A program made the translations under genes and the position numbers. Under the pieces are notes generated by a model, which did not search any database, had not been told where the DNA came from, and saw nothing but the letters and a program-made list of their open reading frames with translations. Positions 18,201 to 23,560 of a stretch of DNA of 64,000 nucleotides are shown here, piece after piece. Position 1 is the stretch's first letter; each line of letters starts with the position of its first letter. The stretch is from positions 1 to 64,000 of the forward strand of contig NZ_AULB01000028.1 of assembly GCF_000425065.1 (NCBI RefSeq), given 5' to 3'. The stretch is from Actinomadura rifamycini DSM 43936 (GTDB lineage: Bacteria; Actinomycetota; Actinomycetes; Streptosporangiales; Streptosporangiaceae).

Positions 18201-21152
18201 GGGTCCCGGCTCCCTCAGCACGAGCGCGGCCTGCGTGCGCACCAGCTCTTCCAGCAGCGCGAGCTGCGCGCGCTCGTCCAGGTCCGCCAGGCGGTCGCGC
18301 AGCGCCGCCGTGACGGCCGCGTCGGGTTCGCGGCCCCGCGACGGCGCCTCGACCAGGTCCCTGAACAGCGCGGGGACGTCGGCGCCCGGGGCCGGGGTGC
18401 CCGGCGGCAGCGCCAGCACCGGCGAGCGGCCCGCCGTGACGGCGACGTCGAACGCCGCGAGCAGATCGCTCGGCCGTCCGGCCTCGCGGGACCAGGCGAC
18501 GAAGCTTCCCGGCAGGCCCCGCAGCCGGCGGTTCCGCACGAGCGCCGCGGCGAGGGCGCCGTCCACGACCGCGCCCGGGTCGCCGGACGGTCCCGGCAGC
18601 CCGGCGGCGTCGGCCACCACGACGAACGCGGAGGGTGCGTCGCCCGCGGTCAGCTCGTCCAGCAGCACCGCCAGGTCGAGGTCGTCGGCGGCGTGGACGA
18701 CCGCGGTCACCGGGGGGCGCGCGGCGGCCAGCGCCGCCCGCAGCGGCTCCGGCGCGCGCCCGTCCGCGGTCACCCGGACGATGTCCGTCCCGTCGGCGCC
18801 CGCCACGGCGGGCGCCGGTCCGGCGCCGGGGGCATCGACCAGGAGCAGGCTCCTCACCGCGTGGACCACCGCCAGGCGGCCCGCGACGGCCGCGCCGTGC
18901 TCCGTGCCCGCTCCGGTGACCACCACCGTGCCGCCGGCTCCGGCCCACGGCTCCGGGCGCGGCGCGCCGTCCACGGGCAGGCGGGCCAGCCGGGGCGCCA
19001 GCAGCGCGCCCGACCGCACCGCGACGTGCGGCTCGTCCGCCGCGACCGCGGCCCGCAGGACGTCCGGGTCCGGTTCCGCGCCGGGGGCGAGGTCGACGAT
19101 CGTGAGGGGGACGTCCGGGAAGGAGCGGGCGGCGGCCCACAGCGGGACGTCGGCCAGGTTCAGGGCGCCGTCCCCCTCGACGGCACCGGCCGCGCCGCGG
19201 GTGAGGACGACCAGCCGGGACGCCGCCGCGTCCGGCCGGGCCGACCGGGCCCGCACGCCGTCCGCCAGGGCGCGGGCGCCGGCGCGGCCCGCCGCGACCG
19301 GATCCGGCGCCGGACCGTCCGGCCGCACGAGCACCGTCACGTCCGGGACCGGCTCCGCCGCGGCCGCCGCCGGGAGGTCCGGGTACCGCCGCACGCGGGC
19401 GCCCGCCGCCTCCAGCGCGGCGGCGAGCCCGTCCGCCGGACCGACCAGCGCCCAGCTCTCCGGCGGCGCGGGGTCCGCCGGTTCCGGCACCGCGACCCAG
19501 TCCACGCCCGTCAGCGCGTCGTGCCGCCCGCTCGCCGCGTACCGCAGCCGGCCCGGCTCGTCCGCCAGGAGGCGCCGCTGGGTCTTGCCCGACGCGGTGC
19601 GGGGGATCCGAGCGACCTCGTAGACCCGTTCGGGCACCTTGTAGGCGGAGAGCTTCTCGCGGCACAGCTCCACCAGGGTCTGGACGTCGACCCCGGACGG
19701 GCCGGGGATCACGTACGCGACCGGCACCTCGCCGAGCGTCCCGTGCGGCGCGCCGGCCACCGCGGCGTCGGCGACGCCCGGCGCCGTGCGCACGACCGCC
19801 TCCACCTCGGCGGGATGCACGTTCTCCCCACCGCGGATGATCAGCTCCCGGACCCGCCCGCGGATGGTGAAGTAGCCCTCCTCGTCGCACCGGGCAAGGT
19901 CGCCGGTCCGGAACCAGCCGTCCCGCATCGCCGCCGCGGTCTCCTCGGCGCCGTTGTGGTAGCCGACCATGACGTTCGGCCCGCGCACCCACACCTCGCC
20001 CTCCGTCCCGGCGGGGACGTCCAGCCCGGTGTCGGGGTCGACGACCCGCACTCCGACGCCCGGCACGGGACGGCCGCACGAGCCGTCGACGCGAGCGCCG
20101 TCCGGCGCGTTCATGGTGATGGCCCCGCACGTCTCGGTGCTGCCGTACGCGTCGACCAGCGGGACGCCGAACGTCTCCTCGAAGTCGCGGCGCAGCCCGG
20201 ACCCGAGGACCGCGCCGCCGACCAGCCCGATCCGCAGGCCGGGCGCGGCGAACCCCTGCTCCCGCGCGGCCGTCACCAGGTGCTGGTACGTCGTGGGGAC
20301 GCCCGCCAGGAACGTCGGCTCCTCCTCGCGGAGCGCGCGGATCACGTCCCCCGCGTCGCCGCCGTCCACGAGGCGGGCGGTAGCGCCCACCACCGTCACG
20401 GACAGGACGCACGCGATGTGCGACAGGCTGTGGAACAGCGGGAGCGGCCACAGCACCCGGTCGTCATCCGTCAGCCCCGGGATCGGGACGTAGCTCGCCG
20501 CGACGGACCAGAGGCAGTTGCGCTGCGTCGACAGCACGCCCTTCGGCCGGCCGGTCGTCCCCGACGTGTAGAACATCCAGGCCACGTCGTCGAGACCCAG
20601 GTCGTCGCGGGCGGGAACGGCGGGTTCGGTGACGGCGAGCCGGTCGTAGGAGTGCACGCCCGGACGCTCCGCAGCATCGCCCGGCCGCTCCGCAGCATCG
20701 CCCGGACGCTCCGCAGCATCGCCCGGACGCTCCGCGGCATCGCCCGGCCGCTCCGCGGTGTCGCCCGTCACCAGCAGCGTGACGTGCGGCGCGACCGGCA
20801 GCCGCGCCGCCTGCACGGCGTCGGTGACGACGGCCGCGGCGCCGCTGTCGTCCAGCAGGTACTCCAGCTCGGCGCGGGCCGAGGCCGGGTTGAGCGGCAC
20901 CCCGACACCGCCCGCGCGCACGATCGCCAGGTAGCTCTCCACGGCGGCCACCGAGTTGCGCAGGCAGATCGCCACCCGGTCGCCCGGGCGGACGCCCAGG
21001 TCCGCCAGGTGCCCGGCGAGCCTGCCGGTCCGCGCCTCCAGGTCCCCGTAGGTGACCGCCCGGTGGTCGTCCTCGAAAGCCGCCTTGCCGGGGAAGCGGG
21101 CCGCGTGCTCCTTGAGCGTGGCGGGCAGCGGCTTGATGAGGTCGGTGCGCAC
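4365..21152 (-). CDS. Giant type I polyketide synthase: starter module plus three extension modules (RifA-like)
   Basis: A 5595-residue assembly-line enzyme. Domains in order: acyl-CoA ligase (1-530), degenerate KR-like region (about 540-930), ACP (Ser1000), module 1 (KS Cys1230, AT Ser1677 with YASH 1778, doubtful DH, active KR Tyr2493, ACP Ser2663), module 2 (KS Cys2897, AT with HAFH 3457, broken DH, ACP Ser3927), module 3 (KS Cys4158, AT with YASH 4708, inactive KR, ACP Ser5470) and a C-terminal docking tail. There is no thioesterase, so the chain passes to the next PKS. GTG at 21152 is chosen because AAGGAA lies 10 nt upstream and the acyl-ligase homology begins at once; the reading frame stays open up to 21350 but that part is low-complexity and overlaps the P450 gene. 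It follows the P450 by 38 nt and is probably cotranscribed. The plan matches what I remember of RifA (aromatic starter, methylmalonyl, malonyl, methylmalonyl). The starter identity (AHBA or another aromatic acid) is inferred, not shown. Confidence 0.96.
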   Translation of the reverse strand: MRTDLIKPLPATLKEHAARFPGKAAFEDDHRAVTYGDLEARTGRLAGHLADLGVRPGDRVAICLRNSVAAVESYLAIVRAGGVGVPLNPASARAELEYLLDDSGAAAVVTDAVQAARLPVAPHVTLLVTGDTAERPGDAAERPGDAAERPGDAAERPGDAAERPGVHSYDRLAVTEPAVPARDDLGLDDVAWMFYTSGTTGRPKGVLSTQRNCLWSVAASYVPIPGLTDDDRVLWPLPLFHSLSHIACVLSVTVVGATARLVDGGDAGDVIRALREEEPTFLAGVPTTYQHLVTAAREQGFAAPGLRIGLVGGAVLGSGLRRDFEETFGVPLVDAYGSTETCGAITMNAPDGARVDGSCGRPVPGVGVRVVDPDTGLDVPAGTEGEVWVRGPNVMVGYHNGAEETAAAMRDGWFRTGDLARCDEEGYFTIRGRVRELIIRGGENVHPAEVEAVVRTAPGVADAAVAGAPHGTLGEVPVAYVIPGPSGVDVQTLVELCREKLSAYKVPERVYEVARIPRTASGKTQRRLLADEPGRLRYAASGRHDALTGVDWVAVPEPADPAPPESWALVGPADGLAAALEAAGARVRRYPDLPAAAAAEPVPDVTVLVRPDGPAPDPVAAGRAGARALADGVRARSARPDAAASRLVVLTRGAAGAVEGDGALNLADVPLWAAARSFPDVPLTIVDLAPGAEPDPDVLRAAVAADEPHVAVRSGALLAPRLARLPVDGAPRPEPWAGAGGTVVVTGAGTEHGAAVAGRLAVVHAVRSLLLVDAPGAGPAPAVAGADGTDIVRVTADGRAPEPLRAALAAARPPVTAVVHAADDLDLAVLLDELTAGDAPSAFVVVADAAGLPGPSGDPGAVVDGALAAALVRNRRLRGLPGSFVAWSREAGRPSDLLAAFDVAVTAGRSPVLALPPGTPAPGADVPALFRDLVEAPSRGREPDAAVTAALRDRLADLDERAQLALLEELVRTQAALVLREPGPESVPADRAFRDLGFTSLAIVELRDRLTEGTGLRLPAAAAFDHPTPAALAARLRADVLGVSRPPAGTAPPAEADAGEPVAIVGMACRLPGGVAGPEDLWRLVAEGGDAVSGFPDDRGWDLERLFDPDPDRAGTSYTSRGGFLRDAAAFDAGFFGISPREALAMDPQQRLLLETSWEALERAGVDPLSLKGGDVGVFSGVFGHGYGAGADAPELEGFATTGSASSVASGRVSYVFGFEGPAVTVDTACSSSLVALHLAAQALRSGECSMALAGGATVMATPDTFVEFSRQRALAPDGRCKAYADGADGTGWAEGAGVLVLERLSVARERGHRVLAVLRGSAVNQDGASNGLTAPNGLAQQRVIGRALAAAGFAPSDVDAVEGHGTGTALGDPIEAQALLAAYGQGREPGKPLWLGSLKSNIGHAQAAAGVAGVIKMVQAMRHGVLPATLHVDAPTTEVDWSAGAVELLTESREWPRTGRPRRAGVSSFGVSGTNAHVILEEAPEEPAVEEAAPFDGPVPLAVSARSAASLAGQAGRLASFIGSAAASPAGAARALASGRAVLDERAVVVAGTPEEAASGLEALARGEHAPGLVTGSADVPGKVVWVFPGQGTQWVGMGRELLESSPVFAARVAECAAALERWVDWSLTDVLRGDTEPGFLDRVDVLQPASFAVMIGLAAVWQSVGVQPDAVVGHSQGEIAAACVAGALSLDDAARVVALRSQAIATELSGRGGMASVALSEADVAARLEPWAGRVEVAAVNSPVSVVIAGDADALDEAVEALDADGVRVRRIAVDYASHSSHVEDIEDTLAEALVGIEAQAPTIPLLSTVTGEWVLSEAGEVDGGYWYRNLRNRVRFGPALSALLDQGHGVFVEVSAHPVLVQPISEIADDGVVVGSLRRDDGGMRRLLTSMAELHVRGVDVDWTSVLPPASGWVDLPTYAFDHRRYWLEPARSASDAASLGQAAADHPLLGAVVGRPGSAGFTATSRWSAQSQCWFADHAVGEAVVVPNAALVEVAVRLGDLAAVPVLDVLTVDAPVVLPRRGGRDVQAVVGEPDGATRRRSVEIYSRAADAPLDAAWTRHAHGTLAPAASPAPPPADTAEAAEVGLDGDAVRDADRYGMHPALLDAAVRTVVPDGEVPSVWTGVTLRAAGAAALHVRPGAVSDRGTGLVLTDPAGGPVMTVEAVRGTPFSPEDAGVAGAAASARDALFHVDWVRSPLPAVDREPAVVPVAAREDVAASAASAPDVLLYEAGAAADPRAAIGAALGVLQGWLAEPALADARLAVVTGDCTGLAAAAVWGLVRSAQSEHPGRIVLVDLDDASRGALPAVLLSGEPQVRLRDGVAEVPHLARVPADEAAERRPLDPDGTVLITGGTGTLGAMAARHLVTAHGVRHLLLVSRRGHAPALRDELTALGASVTVAACDTADRARLAEVLAAVPAEHPLTAVVHTAGVLEDGVLTELTPDRVDTVLRPKLDAALHLDELTRDLDLAAFVLFSSAAGVLGNPGQANYAAANAALDAVAVRRRRLGLPGVSLAWGYWETASGMTRHLGAADLRRNRRTGMAALSAAEGMAVLDAALGASGAFVAAKLDPRVLRANAGAGEPVPPLLRGLVPAARPAARAAPAAAAAGSPADRLAGRTAAEQTEAVLDLVRRHAAEVLGHDTAESVRPDRSFKSAGFDSLTALELRNRLAAATGLALSPTLAFDYPKPAALAEHLRGLLTGGAADRPDGRRPAGPGPAPDDEPIAIVAMSCRLPGGVHGPEDLWRLVAEGGDAVTGFPTDRGWDTEGLFHADPDHEGTTYVRHGAFLDDAAGFDAAFFGISPNEALAMDPQQRLLLEASWEAFERAAIDPTALAGQDVGVFVGVNAHDYSMRTHGAPGVEGFRLTGGSGSVVSGRVAYHFGFEGPAVTVDTACSSSLVALHMAARSLRSGECSMALAGGVMVMGGVETFVEFSRQRGLAPDGRCKPFADGADGTGWSEGVGLLLVERLSEARRRGHRVLAVVRGSAVNQDGASNGLTAPNGPSQQRVIRRALDSAGLAPSDVDAVEAHGTGTVLGDPIEAQALLAAYGQGREPGKPLWLGSVKSNIGHAQAAAGAAGVIKMVMAMRHGVLPRTLHVDRPSSKVDWSAGAVELLTEARAWPRDGRPRRAGVSSFGIGGTNAHVILEAAPDEPTRGEPSPDRPEPAPEAADVPVPLPVSGRTPAGLRGQAGRVARFLDDRPDVRLADAAHALGTARAHLDHRAVVVAPDRDRAAADLAAYGSGTEPAAVVSGSPVDGKLAFLFTGQGGQWAGMGRGLAAAFPVFRDAFAAACAAVDGHLRGHAERPLREAVFAPDGDLLDRTMYTQGALFALETALFRLFESWGVRPDLLAGHSIGEITAAHVSGMLDLEEAAALVAARGRLMQDLPAGGAMVAVQATEAEAAELLARTGGGAACVAAVNGPDAVVLSGAEGAVLAAAAELAGRGRKTRRLPVSHAFHSPLMEPALAEFRTVLAGLPVRPGDLPIVSTLTGRVMEDGTFGTPDYWADQARGAVRFADAVTALRDRGAATFLELGPGGSLAAMALGTLGGEERSCLATLRRNGAEAADVLTALAGLHVRGSSVDWAAVLGRPAAEVGPELPTYAFQHRRYWVEAGPAAGGADRLGVPHPLLDAVVEVPGTGGVVLTGRLPAPDGTGHPAAVLLEVLVRAGAEAGCGALEQVAVEAPPAPPEPGRLDVRVTVDGPGPDGRRRAAVHTRPAGRGRGPWTRRAGAVLVPGLPEPAFDLRDAAGLTELALPDDAAGRDGAFVLHPLLVDAALRAAAGDGGGDLASCARLAVFAERATALRLRITPAGDGGPLLEFADAAGAPVAAMGPVTFAAPTGAPAEPADPADRARHVRPVPLDRRAAARSNGAGGTMADRLAGLPDADRFRAVLDLVRESTAVVLGHGGQDGFEEDRSFRSLGFDSLGAVKLRNRLRDFTGVDLPSTLVFDHPTPARLAEHLRAELLGERAAPRAVPAAVRDADEPIAIVAMSARLPGGVDGPEDLWRLVAERRDAVSGFPLDRGWDVEGLYDPDPARAGTSYTRSGGFLYDAAQFDAGLFGISPREALAMDPQQRLLLETSWEALERAGIDPLSVRGSDVGVFTGIVHHDYVTRLREVPEDVQGYLMTGTASSVASGRVSYVFGLEGPAVTVDTACSSSLVAIHQAAHALRSGECSMALAGGATVMASPDAFLEFSRQRGLSADGRCKAYADGADGTGWAEGVGVLLLERLSVARERGHKVLAVIRGSAVNQDGASNGLTAPNGPSQQRVIRAALAKAGLGPLDVDAVEGHGTGTALGDPIEAQALLATYGQGRDPEHPLWLGSLKSNIGHTQAAAGVAGVIKMVQALRHGELPATLHVDEPTTQVDWSSGAVRVLTESRAWPRGGRPRRAAVSSFGASGTNAHLIIEEAPAEEPSGAADAPDTGVVPLVVSAGSAGALAGQAGRLAAFLDGSAGTPLAAVAGTLLSSRATLARRAVAVAGTREEAVAALGAAARGENAPGLVTGTVDVPGRLAWVFPGQGSQWVGMGRELLDDSPVFAKRVAECAAALERWVDWSLTDVLRGDTEPGFLDRVDVLQPASFAVMIGLAAVWESAGVRPDAVVGHSQGEIAAACVAGALSLDDAARVVALRSQAIAAELSGRGGMASVALSEADATARLERWAGRVEVAAVNSPVSVVIAGDADALDEAVEALAADGVRVRRVAVDYASHSRHVEDIEDTLAEALAGIDARAPAVPFFSTVLGEWITEAGVVDGGYWYRNLRNRVGFAPAVAALADEGHGVFVEISAHPVLLQPISEIADGRDTDALVVGSLRRDDGGPRRLLASMAELFVRGVPIDWTSVLPPAPGRVDLPTYAFDRRHYWLDEADAAAVEGEAAGGADADFWSAVEKTDADSLADLLELASAEQRGALRDLVPVLAGWREKRRERSDAERLRYHVTWKPLDRDAAGVPGGRWLVVAPASPAGDEPDDGLLAELTGQGLGTVLLEVGGGDRTRERLAERLRDVLAGHDVDGVLSLLALDRGAAAPAECAATALALVQALGDAGASAPLWCVTRGAVNIGIQDAVTAPAQAAVWGLGRAAALERLDRWGGLVDLPATVDRRAVRALLGVLSGAAGEDQLAVRRSGVYCRRLVRRPVPEPAGDRWRPRGTVLVTGGAEGLGRHAAGWLALAGAERLVVTTTAAAPDGCVPELRDALAGMGLDVAVESCADADRDAIARLVAPDVPDDPDRPPLTAVVHTADIARTGTVDDTGERDLAEVFAAKVDTAVWLDERFADTPLDAFVVFSSIAGVWGGGGQGPSGAANAVLDALVERRRARGGRATSIAWGALDEVGVGMDEATLVQLRRRGVLPMAPKLAVTAFAQAAEGNEKSVTVVDMDWDAFIPAFTSVRPSPLFADLPEARAALRAAQPDGEDGDAAASLAESLRGVPDAEQNRVLLRLVRKHASTVLGHGDVEGVGPRQAFQEAGFDSLAAVNLRNSLLAATGLRLPATLIFDYPTPEALVGHLRAELLREPDDGPDGREEELRGVLATVPLARFREAGVLDALLALAEPDPADGDGAGEPPPTAAPGSAGDAEAIDELDVAGLVQRALGGTG
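9201..12983 (-). other. PKS module 2: KS-AT(malonyl)-DH(inactive)-ACP, no KR
   Basis: KS has Cys2897. AT has GHSIGE and HAFH (3457-3460), predicting malonyl-CoA, unlike the other three ATs in view. A DH fold follows, but the stretch that should carry HPWLADHxxGxxxxP is missing: the text jumps from LTGRLPAP to AAVLLEV (near residue 3650), removing the catalytic His. There is no KR before the ACP (Ser3927). The module should leave a beta-keto group. In rifamycin synthesis module 2 is, from memory, also a malonyl module without KR. Confidence 0.85.
12984..17976 (-). other. PKS module 1: KS-AT(methylmalonyl)-DH(doubtful)-KR-ACP
   Basis: KS is complete (DTACSSS Cys1230, HGTGT, KSNIGH). AT has GHSQG and YASH, predicting methylmalonyl-CoA. 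The DH keeps His1982 but has Glu1986 where the HxxxGxxxxP motif needs Gly, and the second motif reads HPALLDAAVR, lacking the usual His/Gln four residues after Asp; activity is doubtful. The KR is intact: TGGTGTLG, catalytic Ser in FSSAAG, Tyr2493 in NYAAAN, and an LED motif that suggests a B-type ketoreductase. Expected product of the module: beta-hydroxy, alpha-methyl unit. Confidence 0.85.
17977..21152 (-). other. PKS starter module: CoA ligase, degenerate KR-like region, ACP
   Basis: The adenylating domain has the P-loop YTSGTTGRPKG near residues 195-205, the YGSTETCG motif, a GRVRELIIRGGENVHP motif and the catalytic Lys523 in RTASGKTQRR, so it should activate a free carboxylic acid. About 400 residues follow that resemble a KR: a Rossmann start VVVTGAGTEHG and a late region where the usual Ser and YAAAN residues are missing, so it should be catalytically dead. 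The ACP attachment serine is Ser1000 in GFTSL, where GFDSL is usual. CoA-ligase starter modules load aromatic or cyclohexane acids in ansamycin, rapamycin-type and some polyene systems; module content downstream favours the ansamycin option. Confidence 0.85.
20661..20765 (-). repeat. Five tandem 21-bp repeats inside the CoA-ligase domain
   Basis: Five in-frame 21-bp units encode heptads of the type GDAAERP (residues 130-164), with one or two base changes between units. They lie in the acyl-ligase domain before the P-loop, where such domains usually have a variable surface loop. The frame is kept, so the gene is not broken. Slippage-type expansion is the simple explanation. Confidence 0.9.
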
Positions 21153-21190
21153 TGTGCCGCAGTTCCTTTCGTGGCCGGGGGGAGGAACGC

Positions 21191-22384
21191 TCACCAGGCG
21201 ACGGGCAGGTTCCCCACCGCGAAGACGGACCCGCGCAGCCGCAGCGGCACCTCGTCCGCCGGGACGGCGAGCCGCAGGTCGGGGAACGCGGCGAGCAGCG
21301 CCGACAGGCCCGCGCGCAGCTCGACGCGCGCCAGGTTCTGGCCGAGGCACTGGTGGACGCCGAAGCCGAACGCCACGTGGCCGGAGGTGTCGCGCTCGAT
21401 GTCCAGCGCGTCCGGGCAGCCGAACTTGGCCGGGTCGCGGTTGGCCGCGGGCAGCGACACCGTGACGGTGTCCCCCTTCTTGATCGGCTCGCCGTGCAGC
21501 TCCAGGTCCTCCAGCGCCGTCCGGTAGGTGTGGTACTGGTTCACGGTGAGGTAGCGCAGCAGCTCCTCGACGGCGGCCTCGGTCTTCCCCGGGTCCGCGC
21601 GCAGCGCCGCGAGCTGGTCGGTGTGGTGCAGCAGCGCGAAGACGCCGACGGCCAGCGCGCTCTCGGTGGTCTCGTAGCCCGCGAACAGCAGCAGGGTGAC
21701 CATGTTGCGGAGCTCTTCGGTGGTCAGCCCCCCGTCGGCGACCAGCCGGCTGATCAGGTCGTCCGCGGGCTCCTTGCGGCGCCGCTCGATGATCTCGTCG
21801 AAGAAGCCCTGGGCCTGCCCGTAGGCGGCGTCGGACGCCTCCGGCGACGCGTCCGGGTCGTGCAGGAGGGTCACCGCGGGCACGTACCGGTCGCGCTCGT
21901 CGTAGGGCAGGCCCACCAGGTCCGACAGCATCCGCAGGACGAGCGGGCGGGCGAAGGCCGTCACCAGGTCCGCGGGGGCGCCCTGGGCGCGCATGGCGGC
22001 GATCTGCTCGGCGGCCACCGCCTCGGCGTTCGCCTGCAACCGGGTCACCCGGCGGACCGTGAACTCGCCCGTCAGCAGCTTCCGGTAGCGGGTGTGGTCG
22101 GGCGGATCCATGTGGATGAACATCCCGGGGATCAGCGGATGGTTCGGGATCACCTCGCCGTGGTGCGTCACCGGGAAATGCCCAATCTCGCAGCTGTGGC
22201 TGAAACGCGGGTCGCTCAGGACTTCGCGGACGAGGTCGTAACTGGACACGATCCAGCCGATGTGCCCGTCCGGGTAAGTCATTTTTGCGAGCGGGCGCTT
22301 CGCCCGGAGTTCGGCGAAAACCGAAGGAGGATCGAACTTGTCGGTCCGCGCCCAGGGCACTTCGAAAGGAATGGCGTCGGTCAT
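21191..22384 (-). CDS. Cytochrome P450
   Basis: A 397-residue soluble bacterial P450. Visible motifs: I-helix AGYETT (235-240, Tyr where His is more common), ExxR at 274-277, and heme loop FGFGVHQCLG with the thiolate Cys346. It probably hydroxylates or oxidises the polyketide or its starter, because it is the first gene of the PKS transcript and ends 38 nt before the giant PKS. ATG at 22384 has AAGGA four bases upstream; an upstream in-frame ATG at 22414 lacks that. No ferredoxin gene is adjacent. Exact reaction unknown. Confidence 0.95.
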   Translation of the reverse strand: MTDAIPFEVPWARTDKFDPPSVFAELRAKRPLAKMTYPDGHIGWIVSSYDLVREVLSDPRFSHSCEIGHFPVTHHGEVIPNHPLIPGMFIHMDPPDHTRYRKLLTGEFTVRRVTRLQANAEAVAAEQIAAMRAQGAPADLVTAFARPLVLRMLSDLVGLPYDERDRYVPAVTLLHDPDASPEASDAAYGQAQGFFDEIIERRRKEPADDLISRLVADGGLTTEELRNMVTLLLFAGYETTESALAVGVFALLHHTDQLAALRADPGKTEAAVEELLRYLTVNQYHTYRTALEDLELHGEPIKKGDTVTVSLPAANRDPAKFGCPDALDIERDTSGHVAFGFGVHQCLGQNLARVELRAGLSALLAAFPDLRLAVPADEVPLRLRGSVFAVGNLPVAW

Positions 22385-22428
22385 GGAATCCTTCTCACTC
22401 GGGACAACATGCATTCCGCCGTCAGCCG

Positions 22429-22440
22429 GTTTCGTGAAAC
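22429..22440. promoter_or_regulatory. Short perfect inverted repeat upstream of the P450-PKS genes
   Basis: The 12-bp sequence GTTTCGTGAAAC is a perfect inverted repeat (5-2-5) lying about 45 nt before the P450 start, within a locally AT-richer 157-bp gap (22385-22540). Position and symmetry suit a repressor or activator site. No matching regulator gene is in the window and no clear -10/-35 pair was found. Confidence 0.3.
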
Positions 22441-22540
22441 GCCACCGACGACAAGTCCGGTATTTCCAAAACCAAGTTAGACGAGCCGGGAGCGGCCGCC
22501 ATCCCTCAGCCTGGTAGGCCCACGACCGAGGCCGGTGAGG

Positions 22541-23560
22541 TCATTCGATATCGACCGGGCGGCCGGTGCGCACCGACTCGCGGGCCGCCTCCACGACCCG
22601 GAGCGCGCGGAGCCCCGCCGCGCCGTCCGGCCCGGCCGCGCGCCCCTCGCCGACCGCGGCGACGAACGCGCCGAGCATGACCGCGGACGGGTCGTCCCCG
22701 GCGGGTTCCCACCGTTCGCCGCCGGCGGCGGCGTCGAACCCGCCGAGCAGCCGCGGGCGGGCGGTGAACTCCGCGGACGCCCGCTCGCCGATGAAGGCCA
22801 TCGTCGGCCCGTCCGCCGCCGGGCGGTCCCCCGGCAGGCTCCAGCTGCAGTCGAGGGCCGCGACCACGCCGCTCGGGTAGCGCACGGTCAGCAGCGCGGC
22901 GCTCACGACGTCCGGGGACCCGCTGAGCACGCCGTTGGCCTGCGCGTACACCTGCTCCGCGGGCTCCCCGGCGAGGACCGCGTCCACCATGTCGAGCAGG
23001 TGCGCCGCGCCGGCCGCGAACAGCTCGGCCGCCGTCCCGGCCCCCGCCGCGGAGTCCGGACGGACCGGCCCGGGGGCGTTGCAGGCGCCGTGGACGGTCG
23101 TCAACCGGCCGGCGGCGCCCTCGGCGAGCGCCTCGCGCACGGCGGCGAACGCCGGGCCGAAGCAGCCCGGCGACGCCATGGTCAGCCGCACCCCGGCGGC
23201 CGCGCAGGCGTCCACCATGGCCCGGGCGTCGGCCTCCGCCGCCGCCAGCGGCGGCTCGCACAGCACCTGCGCGCCCGCCTTCGCCGCCCGTTCGACCTGC
23301 TCCCGGCGGCGCGCGGCCGCACCGGTCACCACCACGGCCCGGGGCGCCGACGCGAGCGCCTCGTCCCAGGTCGCGGCGTACTCCGCGCCGAGGCGGCGGG
23401 CCGCGGCCGGGCCGCGGTCCGGGCCGTCCGGGGGGTCCGGGGGGCCGTCCGGGGGGCCGTCGAGGTCGGCGACGACCAGCTCGACCCCCGGCATGCCGGC
23501 GAGCAGCCGGGCGTAGGTCGCGGCGCGCCCGTGGGCCGGCGACGACACGGCGATCCTCAT
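22541..23560 (-). CDS. Gfo/Idh/MocA-family protein, probably a catalytically impaired partner
   Basis: A 339-residue protein with the overall Gfo/Idh/MocA plan, but key features are altered. The N-terminal Rossmann glycine motif GxGxxG is replaced by SSPAHGR (6-12), and the conserved EKP lysine motif reads CEPPLA (101-106), so Pro103 stands where the catalytic Lys is expected. The later HLLDMVD keeps the His and Asp pattern. A Pro/Gly/Asp insertion (residues 34-50) follows the second strand and is encoded by a very G-rich repeat. Its start overlaps the stop of the preceding oxidoreductase by ATGA, so the two are coupled and may form a hetero-oligomer. The role could be in starter-acid or sugar biosynthesis; RifL of the rifamycin cluster is in this superfamily. 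Function not proven. Confidence 0.85.
   Translation of the reverse strand: MRIAVSSPAHGRAATYARLLAGMPGVELVVADLDGPPDGPPDPPDGPDRGPAAARRLGAEYAATWDEALASAPRAVVVTGAAARRREQVERAAKAGAQVLCEPPLAAAEADARAMVDACAAAGVRLTMASPGCFGPAFAAVREALAEGAAGRLTTVHGACNAPGPVRPDSAAGAGTAAELFAAGAAHLLDMVDAVLAGEPAEQVYAQANGVLSGSPDVVSAALLTVRYPSGVVAALDCSWSLPGDRPAADGPTMAFIGERASAEFTARPRLLGGFDAAAGGERWEPAGDDPSAVMLGAFVAAVGEGRAAGPDGAAGLRALRVVEAARESVRTGRPVDIE

Noticed and set aside
20661..20765. CRISPR-like repeat array
   Set aside because: Units are contiguous without spacers, in frame and inside a coding domain.
17977..21152. Polyene-type starter module (para-aminobenzoate)
   Set aside because: Polyene first modules normally use malonyl or methylmalonyl with KR and continue with KR-DH modules; here modules 2 and 3 are non-reducing, as in naphthalenic ansamycins. 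Not fully excluded.
21153..21350. Longer N-terminus of the giant PKS
   Set aside because: The extra 66 residues are low complexity, overlap the P450 gene, and a GTG with a ribosome site lies just where homology begins.
22541..23560. Pseudogene
   Set aside because: The frame is intact and coupled to its neighbour; only catalytic motifs are changed, so a degenerate but expressed protein is more likely.
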